A stretch of DNA of 64,000 nucleotides from Nitrososphaerota archaeon (GTDB lineage: Archaea; Thermoproteota; Nitrososphaeria; Nitrososphaerales; Gagatemarchaeaceae). A program made the position numbers and the translations under genes. The stretch lies in assembly GCA_027320425.1 (NCBI GenBank), contig DAHVLJ010000010.1:1-64000 (forward strand). Reading direction: 5' to 3'. Below are positions 8,946 to 18,303 of the stretch, piece after piece (the stretch's first letter is position 1; every line of letters begins with the position of its first letter). Below the pieces are notes generated by a model, which was given only the letters and a program-made list of their open reading frames with translations, was not told the DNA's origin and searched no databases.

Positions 8946-10285
8946 AAACTCGCGACCGTGTCCTCGAGTACCGCTCTGACCCGCTTCGAGGCCTCGCTGA
9001 CGAGGCACTGCTTCACGGTCTCAGCACCGTTGGCCCCGAGACTGTCGGCAGCCGTACCGGTCGCTTTTACTATCTTTTCCGCGAGGGCTTTGTCATTCCC
9101 TGGCTCGAAGGTATAGCCATTGGCCCCCTCCTCCACTAGTTCCGATGCCCCCGCACCCCTGCTCACCACCACCGGCTTGCCGTTTATCCATCCCTCAAGC
9201 ACTGCGATCCCGAACCCTTCTATCCTTGAGGGGAGGACGACCGTGGAAGCTAATCGATAGGCCGACCTGAGTTCCTCGTCGGTGGCGTACCCCATGAACA
9301 CCAATTTGTCTTCCACACCCAGAGAACCAGCCACCTCCCTGAGGTGGTTCTTCCAGATGGCCCCCTTGTCCCTCCCCAATCCCCCCGTCTGGCTGGAGGA
9401 GAAGCTGCCGTTCCCTATCATCAGCAGCCTGTAGTTCCCGGCGTTCCTGACTCTCGCCAGAGCCCTGATGGCCACGTCCTGAGACTTCACCGGGTCCATC
9501 CTCGCCACCACCAGAAGGAGGCGTTCATCGCGCCGCAGGCCGATTCTTTCTTTCAGCGAGCTTTCGACGGAACGGGGCGGTCTCTTCCATTTCGTCCCGT
9601 CGATGTACGGGTAAATCTGGTATGCCAGCCCCCTGTACCTGGACTTCTGCAGCCCCGCCAGGTCCCTTTTGGTGCTCACCACGACGGAGTCGAACCCCTC
9701 GAGGGCCTTGCGTACGAACGTCCCTGTGTTCCCCAGGTTCTCGGGCCTGAAGGGCACGTGCCATCTCAGGACCGCAGGAGCGGAGATGCCGATGAGCTGC
9801 CCCGTCTGGATGAGCTGGAAGTCCTGGATGAAGAACACGTCCGCTTCCCCGACGTATTCGAACAGCTTCTCAGCGTTGGCCCAGTTGTAGCGAACGTATC
9901 CGATGTACTCCTCCTTGCTGAACTCGCGCTTTCCCAGCCCATGGATGAGAAACCAGAAGGAGTCTTTGAACGACGCGTACTTCCTGAGGTGGCCTTCGTC
10001 GAGCTCGACGTGCGAAATCATGACATCGTTGAGCTTCACCCGGGGAGGGTAGTTCACCCCGAGGCTGATCCACGCTGGGTCCTTGGAGAACTTCGACTTT
10101 GAAAGGTTCGCAAGGAGCGGGAGGACCATCGCCGTCACTCCTCCGGGTGTGTAGTCGTAGTCCACTCCCTCCTCCAGGGTCTGCACGTCCAGGGGGTCGT
10201 CCAGCGCCCCGTACTTTTCCAGCAGCTCGGTGTAGCTGAGTTTGAACCTCAGCGGCGGGGTCTGGGTGTTTATGCAGATCTTCAA
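8942..10285 (-). CDS. GT4-type glycosyltransferase (trehalose/glycogen synthase-like GT-B)
   Basis: LLLVVARMDPVKSQDVAIRAL, VVLPSRIEGFGIAVLEGWINGKPVVVSRGAGASELV. Confidence 0.85.
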   Translation of the reverse strand: MKICINTQTPPLRFKLSYTELLEKYGALDDPLDVQTLEEGVDYDYTPGGVTAMVLPLLANLSKSKFSKDPAWISLGVNYPPRVKLNDVMISHVELDEGHLRKYASFKDSFWFLIHGLGKREFSKEEYIGYVRYNWANAEKLFEYVGEADVFFIQDFQLIQTGQLIGISAPAVLRWHVPFRPENLGNTGTFVRKALEGFDSVVVSTKRDLAGLQKSRYRGLAYQIYPYIDGTKWKRPPRSVESSLKERIGLRRDERLLLVVARMDPVKSQDVAIRALARVRNAGNYRLLMIGNGSFSSSQTGGLGRDKGAIWKNHLREVAGSLGVEDKLVFMGYATDEELRSAYRLASTVVLPSRIEGFGIAVLEGWINGKPVVVSRGAGASELVEEGANGYTFEPGNDKALAEKIVKATGTAADSLGANGAETVKQCLVSEASKRVRAVLEDTVASF

Positions 10286-10464
10286 TTCGAGCTTACTTCC
10301 ACGGGCGGGCCCCCCAGGTAAAACAGCTTCTCAATCGCCTCGATGGCCCCATCCCTGTCGCTCCCCCTTGTGACCAGGTCCATGGCCAGAGCGTATGGTG
10401 GCTTGACAAGGGGTCGACCTTTCCCGTCCTGGTTCATCGAGTTGTACTTTCCCTCCTTTGGCAT
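10282..10464 (-). CDS. Small hypothetical protein overlapping the GT4 start by 4 nt
   Basis: 60-aa ORF whose stop overlaps the downstream GT4 start (ATGA-type coupling). Confidence 0.5.
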   Translation of the reverse strand: MPKEGKYNSMNQDGKGRPLVKPPYALAMDLVTRGSDRDGAIEAIEKLFYLGGPPVEVSSN

Positions 10465-10481
10465 GGCACATATATGTTTCG

Positions 10482-10503
10482 CATATCAAATCGTTATGAT
10501 ATG
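10482..10503. promoter_or_regulatory. Dyad operator CATATCA-N8-TGATATG in divergent promoter region
   Basis: Perfect 7-bp inverted repeat, flanked symmetrically by GTTTCG (10476-10481) and CGAAAC (10520-10525) and by AT-rich TATA-like tracts. Confidence 0.6.
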
Positions 10504-10559
10504 TCAAATACATATATAACGAAACGAAAGAGCGGAGACCGCGACGTGAATTCTGCGGC

Positions 10560-11000
10560 ATGCGGTTCAACATCGACACGGTGAGAGAGAAGGGAAGATT
10601 GGTGGCTGATAACGAACGCTATCGCATACACGATTTCAACCTCGACGACCTGACTGTTTCTTTGACAGAGCTCAAGGGAGGGCAGAGCACCAGAGGGCAC
10701 ACCCATGACTCCAAGGCAGAGGTCTACATTTTCCGCGAGGGGGAAGGGGTAATGGAAGTTGGAAGCGATAGTTTCGAGGTCAGTCGTGGGCCGGTGCTGA
10801 TTCCCAGAGGCGAGTTCCACAGAGTGGTGAACAAGTCCGAGTCGTCAGACCTTGTGTTCATGTCCATCTTCTCAGGGTCTAGAAATGGCACGAGGGCTGA
10901 TTACTCCCATGATAAGACCAGCCCCAGGGTGGCGAAGAAGCGATTGACGCCTCGGCGGCCAAGGTCCACACGCACGGCCGCGTTTCAGTGGCCCGACTGA
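10560..11000 (+). CDS. Cupin-domain protein
   Basis: GGQSTRGHTHDSKAEVYIFREGEGVMEVG...VLIPRGEFHRVVN double-stranded beta-helix motifs. Confidence 0.85.
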   Translation: MRFNIDTVREKGRLVADNERYRIHDFNLDDLTVSLTELKGGQSTRGHTHDSKAEVYIFREGEGVMEVGSDSFEVSRGPVLIPRGEFHRVVNKSESSDLVFMSIFSGSRNGTRADYSHDKTSPRVAKKRLTPRRPRSTRTAAFQWPD

Positions 11001-11926
11001 TCATGCAGGAAAAGGAGAGCGGCTCGGTCAGCACAAAGGCTCTCGAGGCACTCTCCCTGGTGTTAGCTGGAGCCATTGTCCTGTACTACCTCGTTTTCTT
11101 TGCTGCTCAACTGCCGTTCAGCCTGACCCTCGCGCTCAAGGTGGTCGTCGCCGGCGTGTTGGGTTACGTGGCGATCGGCATCGTGTCACGCGAGCTCAGA
11201 AAGGTCATTTCGAAGACATCAGGGGTCGAGAAGGGCGCCATCGTAGGCACTTCGTTCAGGTATCTCGGCTACATCCTTCTCGCCTTCGTAATCCTTGGTC
11301 TGGCAGGCGTTTCGACGGTATCGCTTCTGGCGGGAGCAACGTTCTCGGGCCTGGTGCTAGGACTCGCCGGCCAGCAGACGCTTTCGAACATCTTCGCGGG
11401 GTTGCTCATACTCACCGCGAGGCCGTTTCTCGTTGGAGAGAGGATAACTGTCTCAACATGGCAATGGGGTTTCGCCCTTCCCTCATACCCGCCCAAGTTC
11501 TTCTCGGATAACATGCTGGTACCAGGATACACAGGAGTGGTGGATGACATCAGACTCAACTACACGATCATCCGCTCCGATGACGGGGTGCAAGTAAAAC
11601 TGCCGAACAGCATCGTCATACAAGCCTCTGTTATCGACCACAGGACATCCGAGAGGTTAGTGCGCGTCAGATATGACGTGGCAAAGCCTGCAAATCCGTC
11701 TTCGTTGGTCGGGCTCATTCGTTCTGTTGTCGTTAAGAACTCTTGGGTGACTAGGCCCGAGTCAGTGAGCGTCAGCGTCGAGAACATCACGCCGACCGAC
11801 ATCGTGGTCGTGATAGAAGCGGTCTGCAGGGGGGCCTACGAAGCCCCCCCAAGAAGCGCGATACTGCTGGACATCGACAAATCTGTCATGGGTCTTAAGG
11901 AAGAGGAGCAGGGTGGACGAAGCTAA
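10988..11926 (+). CDS. MscS family mechanosensitive channel
   Basis: GLVLGLAGQQTLSNIFAGLLILTARPFLVGERI pore/beta-domain signature; several TM segments. Confidence 0.9.
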   Translation: MARLIMQEKESGSVSTKALEALSLVLAGAIVLYYLVFFAAQLPFSLTLALKVVVAGVLGYVAIGIVSRELRKVISKTSGVEKGAIVGTSFRYLGYILLAFVILGLAGVSTVSLLAGATFSGLVLGLAGQQTLSNIFAGLLILTARPFLVGERITVSTWQWGFALPSYPPKFFSDNMLVPGYTGVVDDIRLNYTIIRSDDGVQVKLPNSIVIQASVIDHRTSERLVRVRYDVAKPANPSSLVGLIRSVVVKNSWVTRPESVSVSVENITPTDIVVVIEAVCRGAYEAPPRSAILLDIDKSVMGLKEEEQGGRS

Positions 11927-11956
11927 GAGAGGATTCCCCGGTCTAGAGCGCACGGT

Positions 11957-12604
11957 TTGCATTGTCCGTTGGACTCACGGCACCGAGTCGGAGCGGTTCT
12001 TCCAAAGCTTGGAAGAGGGTGCTACTTGAGCTCCCGGGCGAACGGGCAGAAGAAGCCTACGGGTTTCAAGATTAAACTCGTCGAGGTCATCAGGGACAGC
12101 GACGAGGCTAGGCTGATATCCGACCCGATGCGTCGCGCGATCTTAAACCTCCTGCGCCGGCGGGCGATGTCTCAGTCTGAACTTGCTGAAAGCCTTGGGT
12201 TGACAGACGGTACGGTGAACTACCACCTGAGCCTTCTCCGCAACATAGGGTACCTTACAGTTGCCCGGAAATCACTCGAGGAGCATGGAATAATGCAGAA
12301 GTTCTACGCCCCCACCGCCTATCTGTACGTCCCTGACGTCCAGTCTCTCCCGAAGGAGGTCGCCAGGTACTACTACCCAATCAACATCGAGAGAATAAGA
12401 GGGGTCCTCAGTGCCGAGAGCGCCCAAGGTACACAACTTAGGCTCACGAGCAAGGATGTGGACTCTCTGGGAGAGGACTTCGCAAGGGATCTTGTGAAGG
12501 TCGCCGAATCCTTCGGTGACGTAGAGGTCACCCAGGGTGAAGGAGAAGACCTGGTCAACGAGATCTACTCCAGGGCGCTTGCGCGCCTCGTCAGCGCGAG
12601 ATAG
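11957..12604 (+). CDS. ArsR-type winged-helix transcriptional regulator
   Basis: DPMRRAILNLLRRRAMSQSELAESLGLTDGTVNYHLSLLRNIGYL; true start uncertain. Confidence 0.82.
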   Translation: MHCPLDSRHRVGAVLPKLGRGCYLSSRANGQKKPTGFKIKLVEVIRDSDEARLISDPMRRAILNLLRRRAMSQSELAESLGLTDGTVNYHLSLLRNIGYLTVARKSLEEHGIMQKFYAPTAYLYVPDVQSLPKEVARYYYPINIERIRGVLSAESAQGTQLRLTSKDVDSLGEDFARDLVKVAESFGDVEVTQGEGEDLVNEIYSRALARLVSAR

Positions 12605-12683
12605 TGCCAAGGTAGCTCTCCGCCCCAAGCGACCTTCGACGGCCCTTCAAAGCTTAATTGGGTTCGGGTCGCCCGCAGGTTGG

Positions 12684-13013
12684 TTGTCGATTGCGATAGA
12701 GGACTTCGCCAAGGTTCAGATGAAAGTGGGGAAGATTGTCTCAGTCGAGGACATCCCAGAGGCGAGGAAGCCGATGTACAAGCTGAGAGTAGAATTCGGA
12801 GACGGCATCAGTAAGCAATGCGTCGCGGGCATCAAAGACAGATACACGAAAGAAGAGCTCGCAGACAAGATAGTGGTGGCGGTGGTCAACCTGGAGCCGA
12901 AGTCGGTGGCTGGGGTGACCTCTGAGTGCATGCTCCTCGCGGCCTTCAACGAGAACGAGCTTTCGCTCCTGGCTCCTGAACGGAAAGTTTCCCTAGGTTC
13001 AAAGGTTGCTTGA
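12684..13013 (+). CDS. tRNA-binding domain protein (CsaA / MetRS C-terminal-like)
   Basis: FAKVQMKVGKIVSVEDIPEARKPMYKLRVEFG, VVNLEPKSVAGVTSECMLLAA; probable TTG start at 12684 rather than 12537. Confidence 0.85.
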   Translation: MSIAIEDFAKVQMKVGKIVSVEDIPEARKPMYKLRVEFGDGISKQCVAGIKDRYTKEELADKIVVAVVNLEPKSVAGVTSECMLLAAFNENELSLLAPERKVSLGSKVA

Positions 13014-13060
13014 ACCGAGCCGCAAGCTTTTAACCTGCAGAAAAGCGCGACTTGAAACGA

Positions 13061-13157
13061 GCGGTGGTCGTCTAGCCTGGTCCAGGACAGTAGCCTGCCA
13101 CGCTACTAACTCGGGAAGTCATGCAAATGACTCGAGAATTCAAATCCCGGCCACCGC
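13061..13157 (+). tRNA. tRNA-Gly(GCC) with a 23-nt intron between T-stem and T-loop (13116-13138, about 53/54)
   Basis: GCGGTGG/CCACCGC acceptor; GTAGC CTGCCAC GCTAC anticodon arm; excision joins TCGGG to TTCAAATCCCGG. Confidence 0.92.
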
Positions 13158-13258
13158 ACTTATACTTTCCAGACTTGGCCTGCTAATCCCTTGATGGGAC
13201 GTTTGCCTCGTTAATCCCGCGACGCAGCTTATTATCCGCTGGCAAAAATCCCTCCACT

Positions 13259-13639
13259 GTGGAATTCAAGTTCTACTATAGTGGAATAAGGGTGAGGAAC
13301 CTCAAGAGATCAATCGATTTCTACACCAAGGCCCTGGGAATGGAGGTCGTCAAAAGTGGGACGATGCCTCACGGTGGGAAGTGGGTGCACTTGCGCGGAA
13401 CCGGGTCGAAACAGACGTTGGAACTCAACTGGTACCCAAGAGGCAACAGGTTCTACACCGAATACAAGAGAGGTGAGGAGCTCGACCACTTGGCTTTCGT
13501 GGTGAAAGACGTGGCTGCAGCGTACAGATTCCTTCTCAGTCATGGCGCTAAATCGGCGGTCTCTCCTGACGAGTCGAAGGGGACCGAGGTCTATGTCACC
13601 GACCCCGACGGGATCTGGATAGAGCTTCTCGGGCCCTAG
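13259..13639 (+). CDS. VOC family (glyoxalase-like) protein
   Basis: VRNLKRSIDFYTKALGMEVV ... YVTDPDGIWIELLGP; GTG start. Confidence 0.88.
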   Translation: MEFKFYYSGIRVRNLKRSIDFYTKALGMEVVKSGTMPHGGKWVHLRGTGSKQTLELNWYPRGNRFYTEYKRGEELDHLAFVVKDVAAAYRFLLSHGAKSAVSPDESKGTEVYVTDPDGIWIELLGP

Positions 13640-14151
13640 GCGCTCGGCTTCACGCCGACGTTCTTGAGGAACCGGTCGAAAGCATCCTCAGAGATCCATT
13701 CGACCTTCAGGTATTGGGCGACCTCGCCCTCGTCCATGCCCAGCCTTCTGGCCTCCTTCACCGCTACCTTGTAAGCCTCGATTTCAGTTGGTCTGTCGAT
13801 GTATTCGAAACTCCTATCCCACAGCTCCTTGCCCTCTTTATGCTGCCGGATGTGAACCAGCTCATGTATGACGTCGAGATAGACATCGACCTCGCGCCCG
13901 GTTTTCAGGTACCTTGACGCAATCCTGATCGATCCCTCGTGGTCGTTTATTCTCATGTATCCCCTCCCTCTGGCTATCTCCACGGACAGGTTTTCGAGAA
14001 CTTCGCGGGTGTCCTTCCCGAAGATCGCCTTTACCGCTCTGACTCTGTCGAAGCCTTCGAACACCTCGGTGAATGGATGAACGCCGACCTTCGCCTTCCT
14101 GTCGATGACTGTCTCGAACTTCACGGGCGGCCGAGAACCCTCACCGGCCAT
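13636..14151 (-). CDS. Putative zinc metallopeptidase-like protein
   Basis: DVIHELVHIRQHKEGKELWDRSFEY (HExxH). Confidence 0.65.
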   Translation of the reverse strand: MAGEGSRPPVKFETVIDRKAKVGVHPFTEVFEGFDRVRAVKAIFGKDTREVLENLSVEIARGRGYMRINDHEGSIRIASRYLKTGREVDVYLDVIHELVHIRQHKEGKELWDRSFEYIDRPTEIEAYKVAVKEARRLGMDEGEVAQYLKVEWISEDAFDRFLKNVGVKPSA

Positions 14152-14680
14152 TTGAGCTTTTTTCGAGGAGCAGCTTGGAGTAGAGCTTCTCGAACCCCCG
14201 CTTCAGGTAGAATCCCAGCACCATGTCCGACACCAATGTCTGGAGGATCATCGTCCTGCCCTCCGATTCTGAGATCTCCCTCGCTCTGGCGATCAAGCCG
14301 GTCGCGACCCCTTCTCTTCTGTGCTCTGGGACCGTGCCAACACAGTATACCCCGGCGACGCCGGGCGTCCTGAAGAGCGCTGCCACCCCGGCGGTGCCTC
14401 CACCTGCCCTGGACTCGAGTAGGGTTACCTTTCCCGACTTCGAAAGAGACGTCACCAGCTTCCCGACCACGTCGAGAAGCGCCGAATCGCCATAGAAGGA
14501 GCGGAGATATGCCACGGTCCAGGAACGGAGGTCGCGGGAGACAATCACATCCCCTGTAGTGGCGTCTGGGATGCGACCCTTGGAGACAAGGACAGCCATC
14601 TCGTCCGCTTGGCTGTAACCAGTTCTGCGCAGCGCGTTGACGGCCTTGCACGATTCAAAGATCGACATCGTGGGGACCAC
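14141..14680 (-). CDS. GNAT family N-acetyltransferase (real N-terminus probably extends upstream to about 14870)
   Basis: GTVPEHRREGVATGLIARAREISESEGRTMILQTLVSDMVLGFYLKRGFEKLYS; coding-like in-frame extension upstream. Confidence 0.8.
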   Translation of the reverse strand: MVPTMSIFESCKAVNALRRTGYSQADEMAVLVSKGRIPDATTGDVIVSRDLRSWTVAYLRSFYGDSALLDVVGKLVTSLSKSGKVTLLESRAGGGTAGVAALFRTPGVAGVYCVGTVPEHRREGVATGLIARAREISESEGRTMILQTLVSDMVLGFYLKRGFEKLYSKLLLEKSSNGR

Positions 14681-14870
14681 CCCTCTTTTCGCGAACTTGC
14701 CTTCCGCCCAGGCGACGGTCCCTATGATGCTCCCGCATGTCAGTGATCCTCCCCTGTTGAAGAATCCCTCCTTTAGAAGGTCCGATGAAAGGACATAACC
14801 ATCTCCCTTCCAGCTGAGCTCCGCCCAGTTAGACCACCAGCCGATTTCATTGAGCTCTGTCTGGCGCCTG

Positions 14871-16052
14871 TCAGGAGCTACCGTTCAGGTCCACTCCCAA
14901 GATTCTCATCCCTCTCACCGCCGCCCCTGCCATCGACCTTGCCTTCTCTCTGCTGCCTTCCCTGGCGGCGGCCCTCAGCATCCTGTCCGCCCAATCGATC
15001 GCGGTGGGGCTGTCAAAGTCGTCATTCAATGCGGCTTCGAAGCCTTCAAGGGCGCTTTCGTCGCCGTCGCCTCCTACTCCATCCGCCATCGCCCGCATTC
15101 GTGCGAGCCTCCGCCTCGCCGAGTCAGTCCCCGTGAACCCAAACTCACTCCTGTAGTTCTTCGAGAGGAAGACGAACCTCAGCTCATCGGCTGAAAACGA
15201 CTTCAGGGCCTCTCTGACGGTGAGCACGTTGCCCAATGACTTCGACATCTTCTCCCCGCCTTGCTTGAGAAGGTTGGTGTGCACCCAGTGCCTAACGAAG
15301 GGCCTCTTCCCTGTGAGGCACTCGGCCTGCGCTATCTCCGCTTCATGGTGAGGATACACCAGCTCGTAAGCTCCGCCATGGATGTCGTACTGCGCGCCAA
15401 GTATCGGTACCGTCACCGCGGTGTCTTGGATGTGCCACCCAGGAGAGCCGAGGCCCCAGGGGCTCTTGTACCGTCCTTCGACCAGGACCTCCGGTCGCCA
15501 AAGTGCGAAATCGTTGAGGTTCCTTTTCCGCGGCGAAAGCTCGAGGGGCCTCAGAGACAGTTCCCGCTTCGACTGGTGGGAGAGCCTGCCCCATCGCCTG
15601 AACTTCGAAGTGTCGAAGTAGACCCATCCTCCCGCCTGGTAGGCAAAACCCTCGTCGATGAGGGACTCAGTCTGCCTTATCGCTCCCTCCACGTGGTGGG
15701 AAACCGGTTCGAAGCGGGACACCGTGTCTAGCTTGAGCCGTCCGAAATCCTGCTTCATGACAGCGATCATCCGCTCCGCATATGCGATGGGATCTTCTCC
15801 AGCTTTCGACGCGGCACTGCTGACCTGTTCATCCAGGTCTGTTATGTTCATGAGATATGTGACGCCATATCCTAAGTGTTTGAGGTACCTCGCAAGGGCG
15901 TCGAAGAATATGTAGGTCCTGGCGTTGCCGATGTGTATCTCCGACTGCACGGTAGGGCCGCACACGAACATTGAGACGTCGGCCGGCCGGGTCGGCCGGA
16001 ATGGGATCTTCTTGCCTGCCATGGTGTCATAGAGTCTGAGCGCGCTCTTCAT
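14871..16052 (-). CDS. cysS: Cysteinyl-tRNA synthetase
   Basis: FVCGPTVQSEIHIGNARTYIFFDALARYL, PGWHIQ, EIAQAECLTGKRP, GGEKMSKSLGNVLTV. Confidence 0.96.
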   Translation of the reverse strand: MKSALRLYDTMAGKKIPFRPTRPADVSMFVCGPTVQSEIHIGNARTYIFFDALARYLKHLGYGVTYLMNITDLDEQVSSAASKAGEDPIAYAERMIAVMKQDFGRLKLDTVSRFEPVSHHVEGAIRQTESLIDEGFAYQAGGWVYFDTSKFRRWGRLSHQSKRELSLRPLELSPRKRNLNDFALWRPEVLVEGRYKSPWGLGSPGWHIQDTAVTVPILGAQYDIHGGAYELVYPHHEAEIAQAECLTGKRPFVRHWVHTNLLKQGGEKMSKSLGNVLTVREALKSFSADELRFVFLSKNYRSEFGFTGTDSARRRLARMRAMADGVGGDGDESALEGFEAALNDDFDSPTAIDWADRMLRAAAREGSREKARSMAGAAVRGMRILGVDLNGSS

Positions 16053-16402
16053 TGGAACAAGAGGCAGCCACGTCGGGCCAGGTATTAGTTTTTGAGGCGG
16101 CCTGTAACCCCCGAAGGGAGTTGTTCTACGAAGACAGGATTCGGTCCATGGCTGAGCTGAGTCGCAAGCTCCGGTCTCTTGACCAGGACGCCGGAATCAG
16201 GCTGATCGGCGGGAGGGGCACGGACAGGTCCATGATGTTCGTGACTAGGTTCGGCACAACCTACACGGTCATGACCTACGGCGTGGTACATGGAGGTCTG
16301 CCAGGGAGAAGGCGTCAGACGCTGGAGCTGAGCGACCCTGGCGAGGTAGAGAGGGAGCTGAGTGGCATGGTCAAGGGGAAGCTGCAGGCGTGGATTTATT
16401 GA
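16052..16402 (+). CDS. Hypothetical protein
   Basis: 116-aa ORF between divergent cysS and a thioredoxin-fold gene. Confidence 0.55.
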   Translation: MEQEAATSGQVLVFEAACNPRRELFYEDRIRSMAELSRKLRSLDQDAGIRLIGGRGTDRSMMFVTRFGTTYTVMTYGVVHGGLPGRRRQTLELSDPGEVERELSGMVKGKLQAWIY

Positions 16403-16451
16403 CGCGCGGTTAGCACACGATTAATATCGAACCGACGTTCCCCGCGCGCCT

Positions 16452-16793
16452 ATGGACAAGCCAAACGCGATTCACGTGGTGTACGCCAACTGGTGCCCCC
16501 ATTGCGTCCCAACGACCGTCGAGCCTCTTCGCTCGAGGGGGAACGAGCTTGGGATTCCCTGCCGCCTTTACGACATAGACACTGAAGATGTGGGTGCAGC
16601 CGACGAACTCGTCAAGAAGTTCGGCGACTGGAGCCCTGACTATCTTATCCCACAGGTCTTCCTCGAATACGGCAATGGAAAGATGCAGCACGTCCTTACA
16701 GGGAACCCCCAGGGGGTCCACATGACTAGGAAGGCCGTAGAAGCCCTGCTCAACGGGCCGCTGAGTGTGAATACGAGAGCCTCTCCTAAATAG
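16452..16793 (+). CDS. Thioredoxin/glutaredoxin-fold protein with CPHC motif
   Basis: VVYANWCPHCVPTTVEPLRSRG...IPQVFLEYGNGKMQHVLTG. Confidence 0.75.
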   Translation: MDKPNAIHVVYANWCPHCVPTTVEPLRSRGNELGIPCRLYDIDTEDVGAADELVKKFGDWSPDYLIPQVFLEYGNGKMQHVLTGNPQGVHMTRKAVEALLNGPLSVNTRASPK

Positions 16794-16814
16794 TGGCATC
16801 CGGTCGGACTTCAC

Positions 16815-17870
16815 ATGGCAAACGACAGTCTCGAATCTCTTTACACGAAGGTCGCAAGGAAGATGCTCACTGAGACCCTACATGTGAAACGGGGTGACTC
16901 GGTCACCGTGGAGACGTGGGACAACGGACTGCCGTTCGCTAGGCGTGCCCTATCGGAGGCGAGAGCATTGGGCTGCACCGGAGTCATGCTGTACGAGGAC
17001 GAGCAGGCGTACGTCGAGGGGGTAAGAAGGAGCCCTCAAGACGTGGTGGGGCTGATGGGGAAGAACGAATACGGGCTCCTGTCGGGGACTGACGCCTACA
17101 TATTCATCCCCGGTCAGGCGTTAGGTTCTTTCTCAAAGTCCTTGAAGCCGGACGAACGCAGCCGCTCCACAAGATACAACGAGTCCTGGTACGAGGCCGC
17201 CCAGAAGGCCGGGCTCAGAGGAGCGAGGCTGTCCTTCGGTTATGTTGGCAAAGACCTGGCAAAGACTCTGGGGAAGAGCGTCCAGGCCATAGTACGGGGG
17301 CAGCTCGAAGCAGGTCTAGCCGACTTCGACCAGATTTCAGGAACTGCGAGGAGGTTGTCGCCGTCGCTTGCTGACGGTGCGCCGGCCGAACTAACGACAT
17401 CGAACTCGACCCTCCGTTTCACCCTCAAGGGTGAGTTGTCTGTCGAGGACGGCCTCGTCGACGACCACGACAGAGAGTCAGGCAACAACATGGCCTATCT
17501 CCCCCCGGGATTCGTGGCAAAGGAGGTGGACGCTAGTACGGCGAACGGAAGCGTCGTCTTGACCGACTCGCTTACGGACCATGGAATAGTGCCACGCGTA
17601 ACTCTCCAGTTCAGGGACGGCAAGGTGGTCGGATGGGAGTCAGCTGCGAAGGATAAAATGGAGAAGGTCTTCGCCTCTGTCGCACAGGACAAGCGTAAGC
17701 TCGGCTCAATGACTGTGGGATTAAACCCGAAGATGAAGTATGGGCTGGGCCAAGACAGGTTCGTCGGAGGTGCGATCAACCTTGGTGGCTTCGGCTTCCG
17801 CGGCCTAGTGAAGAGAGGCACCCTGAAGGTCGAAGGGCGCACGCTGCTGTCTGAAGGCAGGCTGAACTGA
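16815..17870 (+). CDS. M29-type aminopeptidase-like protein
   Basis: VKRGDSVTVETWDNGLPFARRALSEARALG; C-terminal KYGLGQDRFVGGAINLGGFG. Confidence 0.65.
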   Translation: MANDSLESLYTKVARKMLTETLHVKRGDSVTVETWDNGLPFARRALSEARALGCTGVMLYEDEQAYVEGVRRSPQDVVGLMGKNEYGLLSGTDAYIFIPGQALGSFSKSLKPDERSRSTRYNESWYEAAQKAGLRGARLSFGYVGKDLAKTLGKSVQAIVRGQLEAGLADFDQISGTARRLSPSLADGAPAELTTSNSTLRFTLKGELSVEDGLVDDHDRESGNNMAYLPPGFVAKEVDASTANGSVVLTDSLTDHGIVPRVTLQFRDGKVVGWESAAKDKMEKVFASVAQDKRKLGSMTVGLNPKMKYGLGQDRFVGGAINLGGFGFRGLVKRGTLKVEGRTLLSEGRLN

Positions 17871-17943
17871 TAGCATCATTCGCGAGGAGACGGAAGGAAT
17901 CTGCTCCGACAAATTTATGAGTAGACTCTGTCGTTGAAACTCA

Positions 17944-18285
17944 ATGATCACTGAAATCGAGGACGTCGCGATAGTCGTCTCCGACGCCAAGAAGTCTCTG
18001 AAATGGTACACAGGCATCCTGGGCCTCGAGGCAAGAAGCGAAGAAGGGCACTGGGTCACCGTGGCCCCCAAAGGCTCGAAGACGGTCATCCACCTGTGTG
18101 AAGGAGACGTGCTTGAGCCAGGTAACACAGGAATCGCACTGAAGGCGGACGACCTGAACAGAGCTTACAAGGAGCTCTCCGCTAAGGGCGTGAAGTTCAC
18201 TCACCCCCCGAAAGATGACGGGTGGGGGGTCTACTCCCAGTTCGAGGATCCGGACGGCAACGTCATCTGGCTAAACCCATCGTAG
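17944..18285 (+). CDS. VOC family (glyoxalase-like) protein
   Basis: EDVAIVVSDAKKSLKWYTGILGLEA ... FEDPDGNVIWL. Confidence 0.9.
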   Translation: MITEIEDVAIVVSDAKKSLKWYTGILGLEARSEEGHWVTVAPKGSKTVIHLCEGDVLEPGNTGIALKADDLNRAYKELSAKGVKFTHPPKDDGWGVYSQFEDPDGNVIWLNPS

Positions 18286-18303
18286 GCGCCGCATCGGCCT
18301 GGG

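Noticed and set aside
9344-10102. 252-aa plus-strand ORF
   Set aside because: Antisense to the GT4 gene; composition is a mirror of the real frame, no family motif
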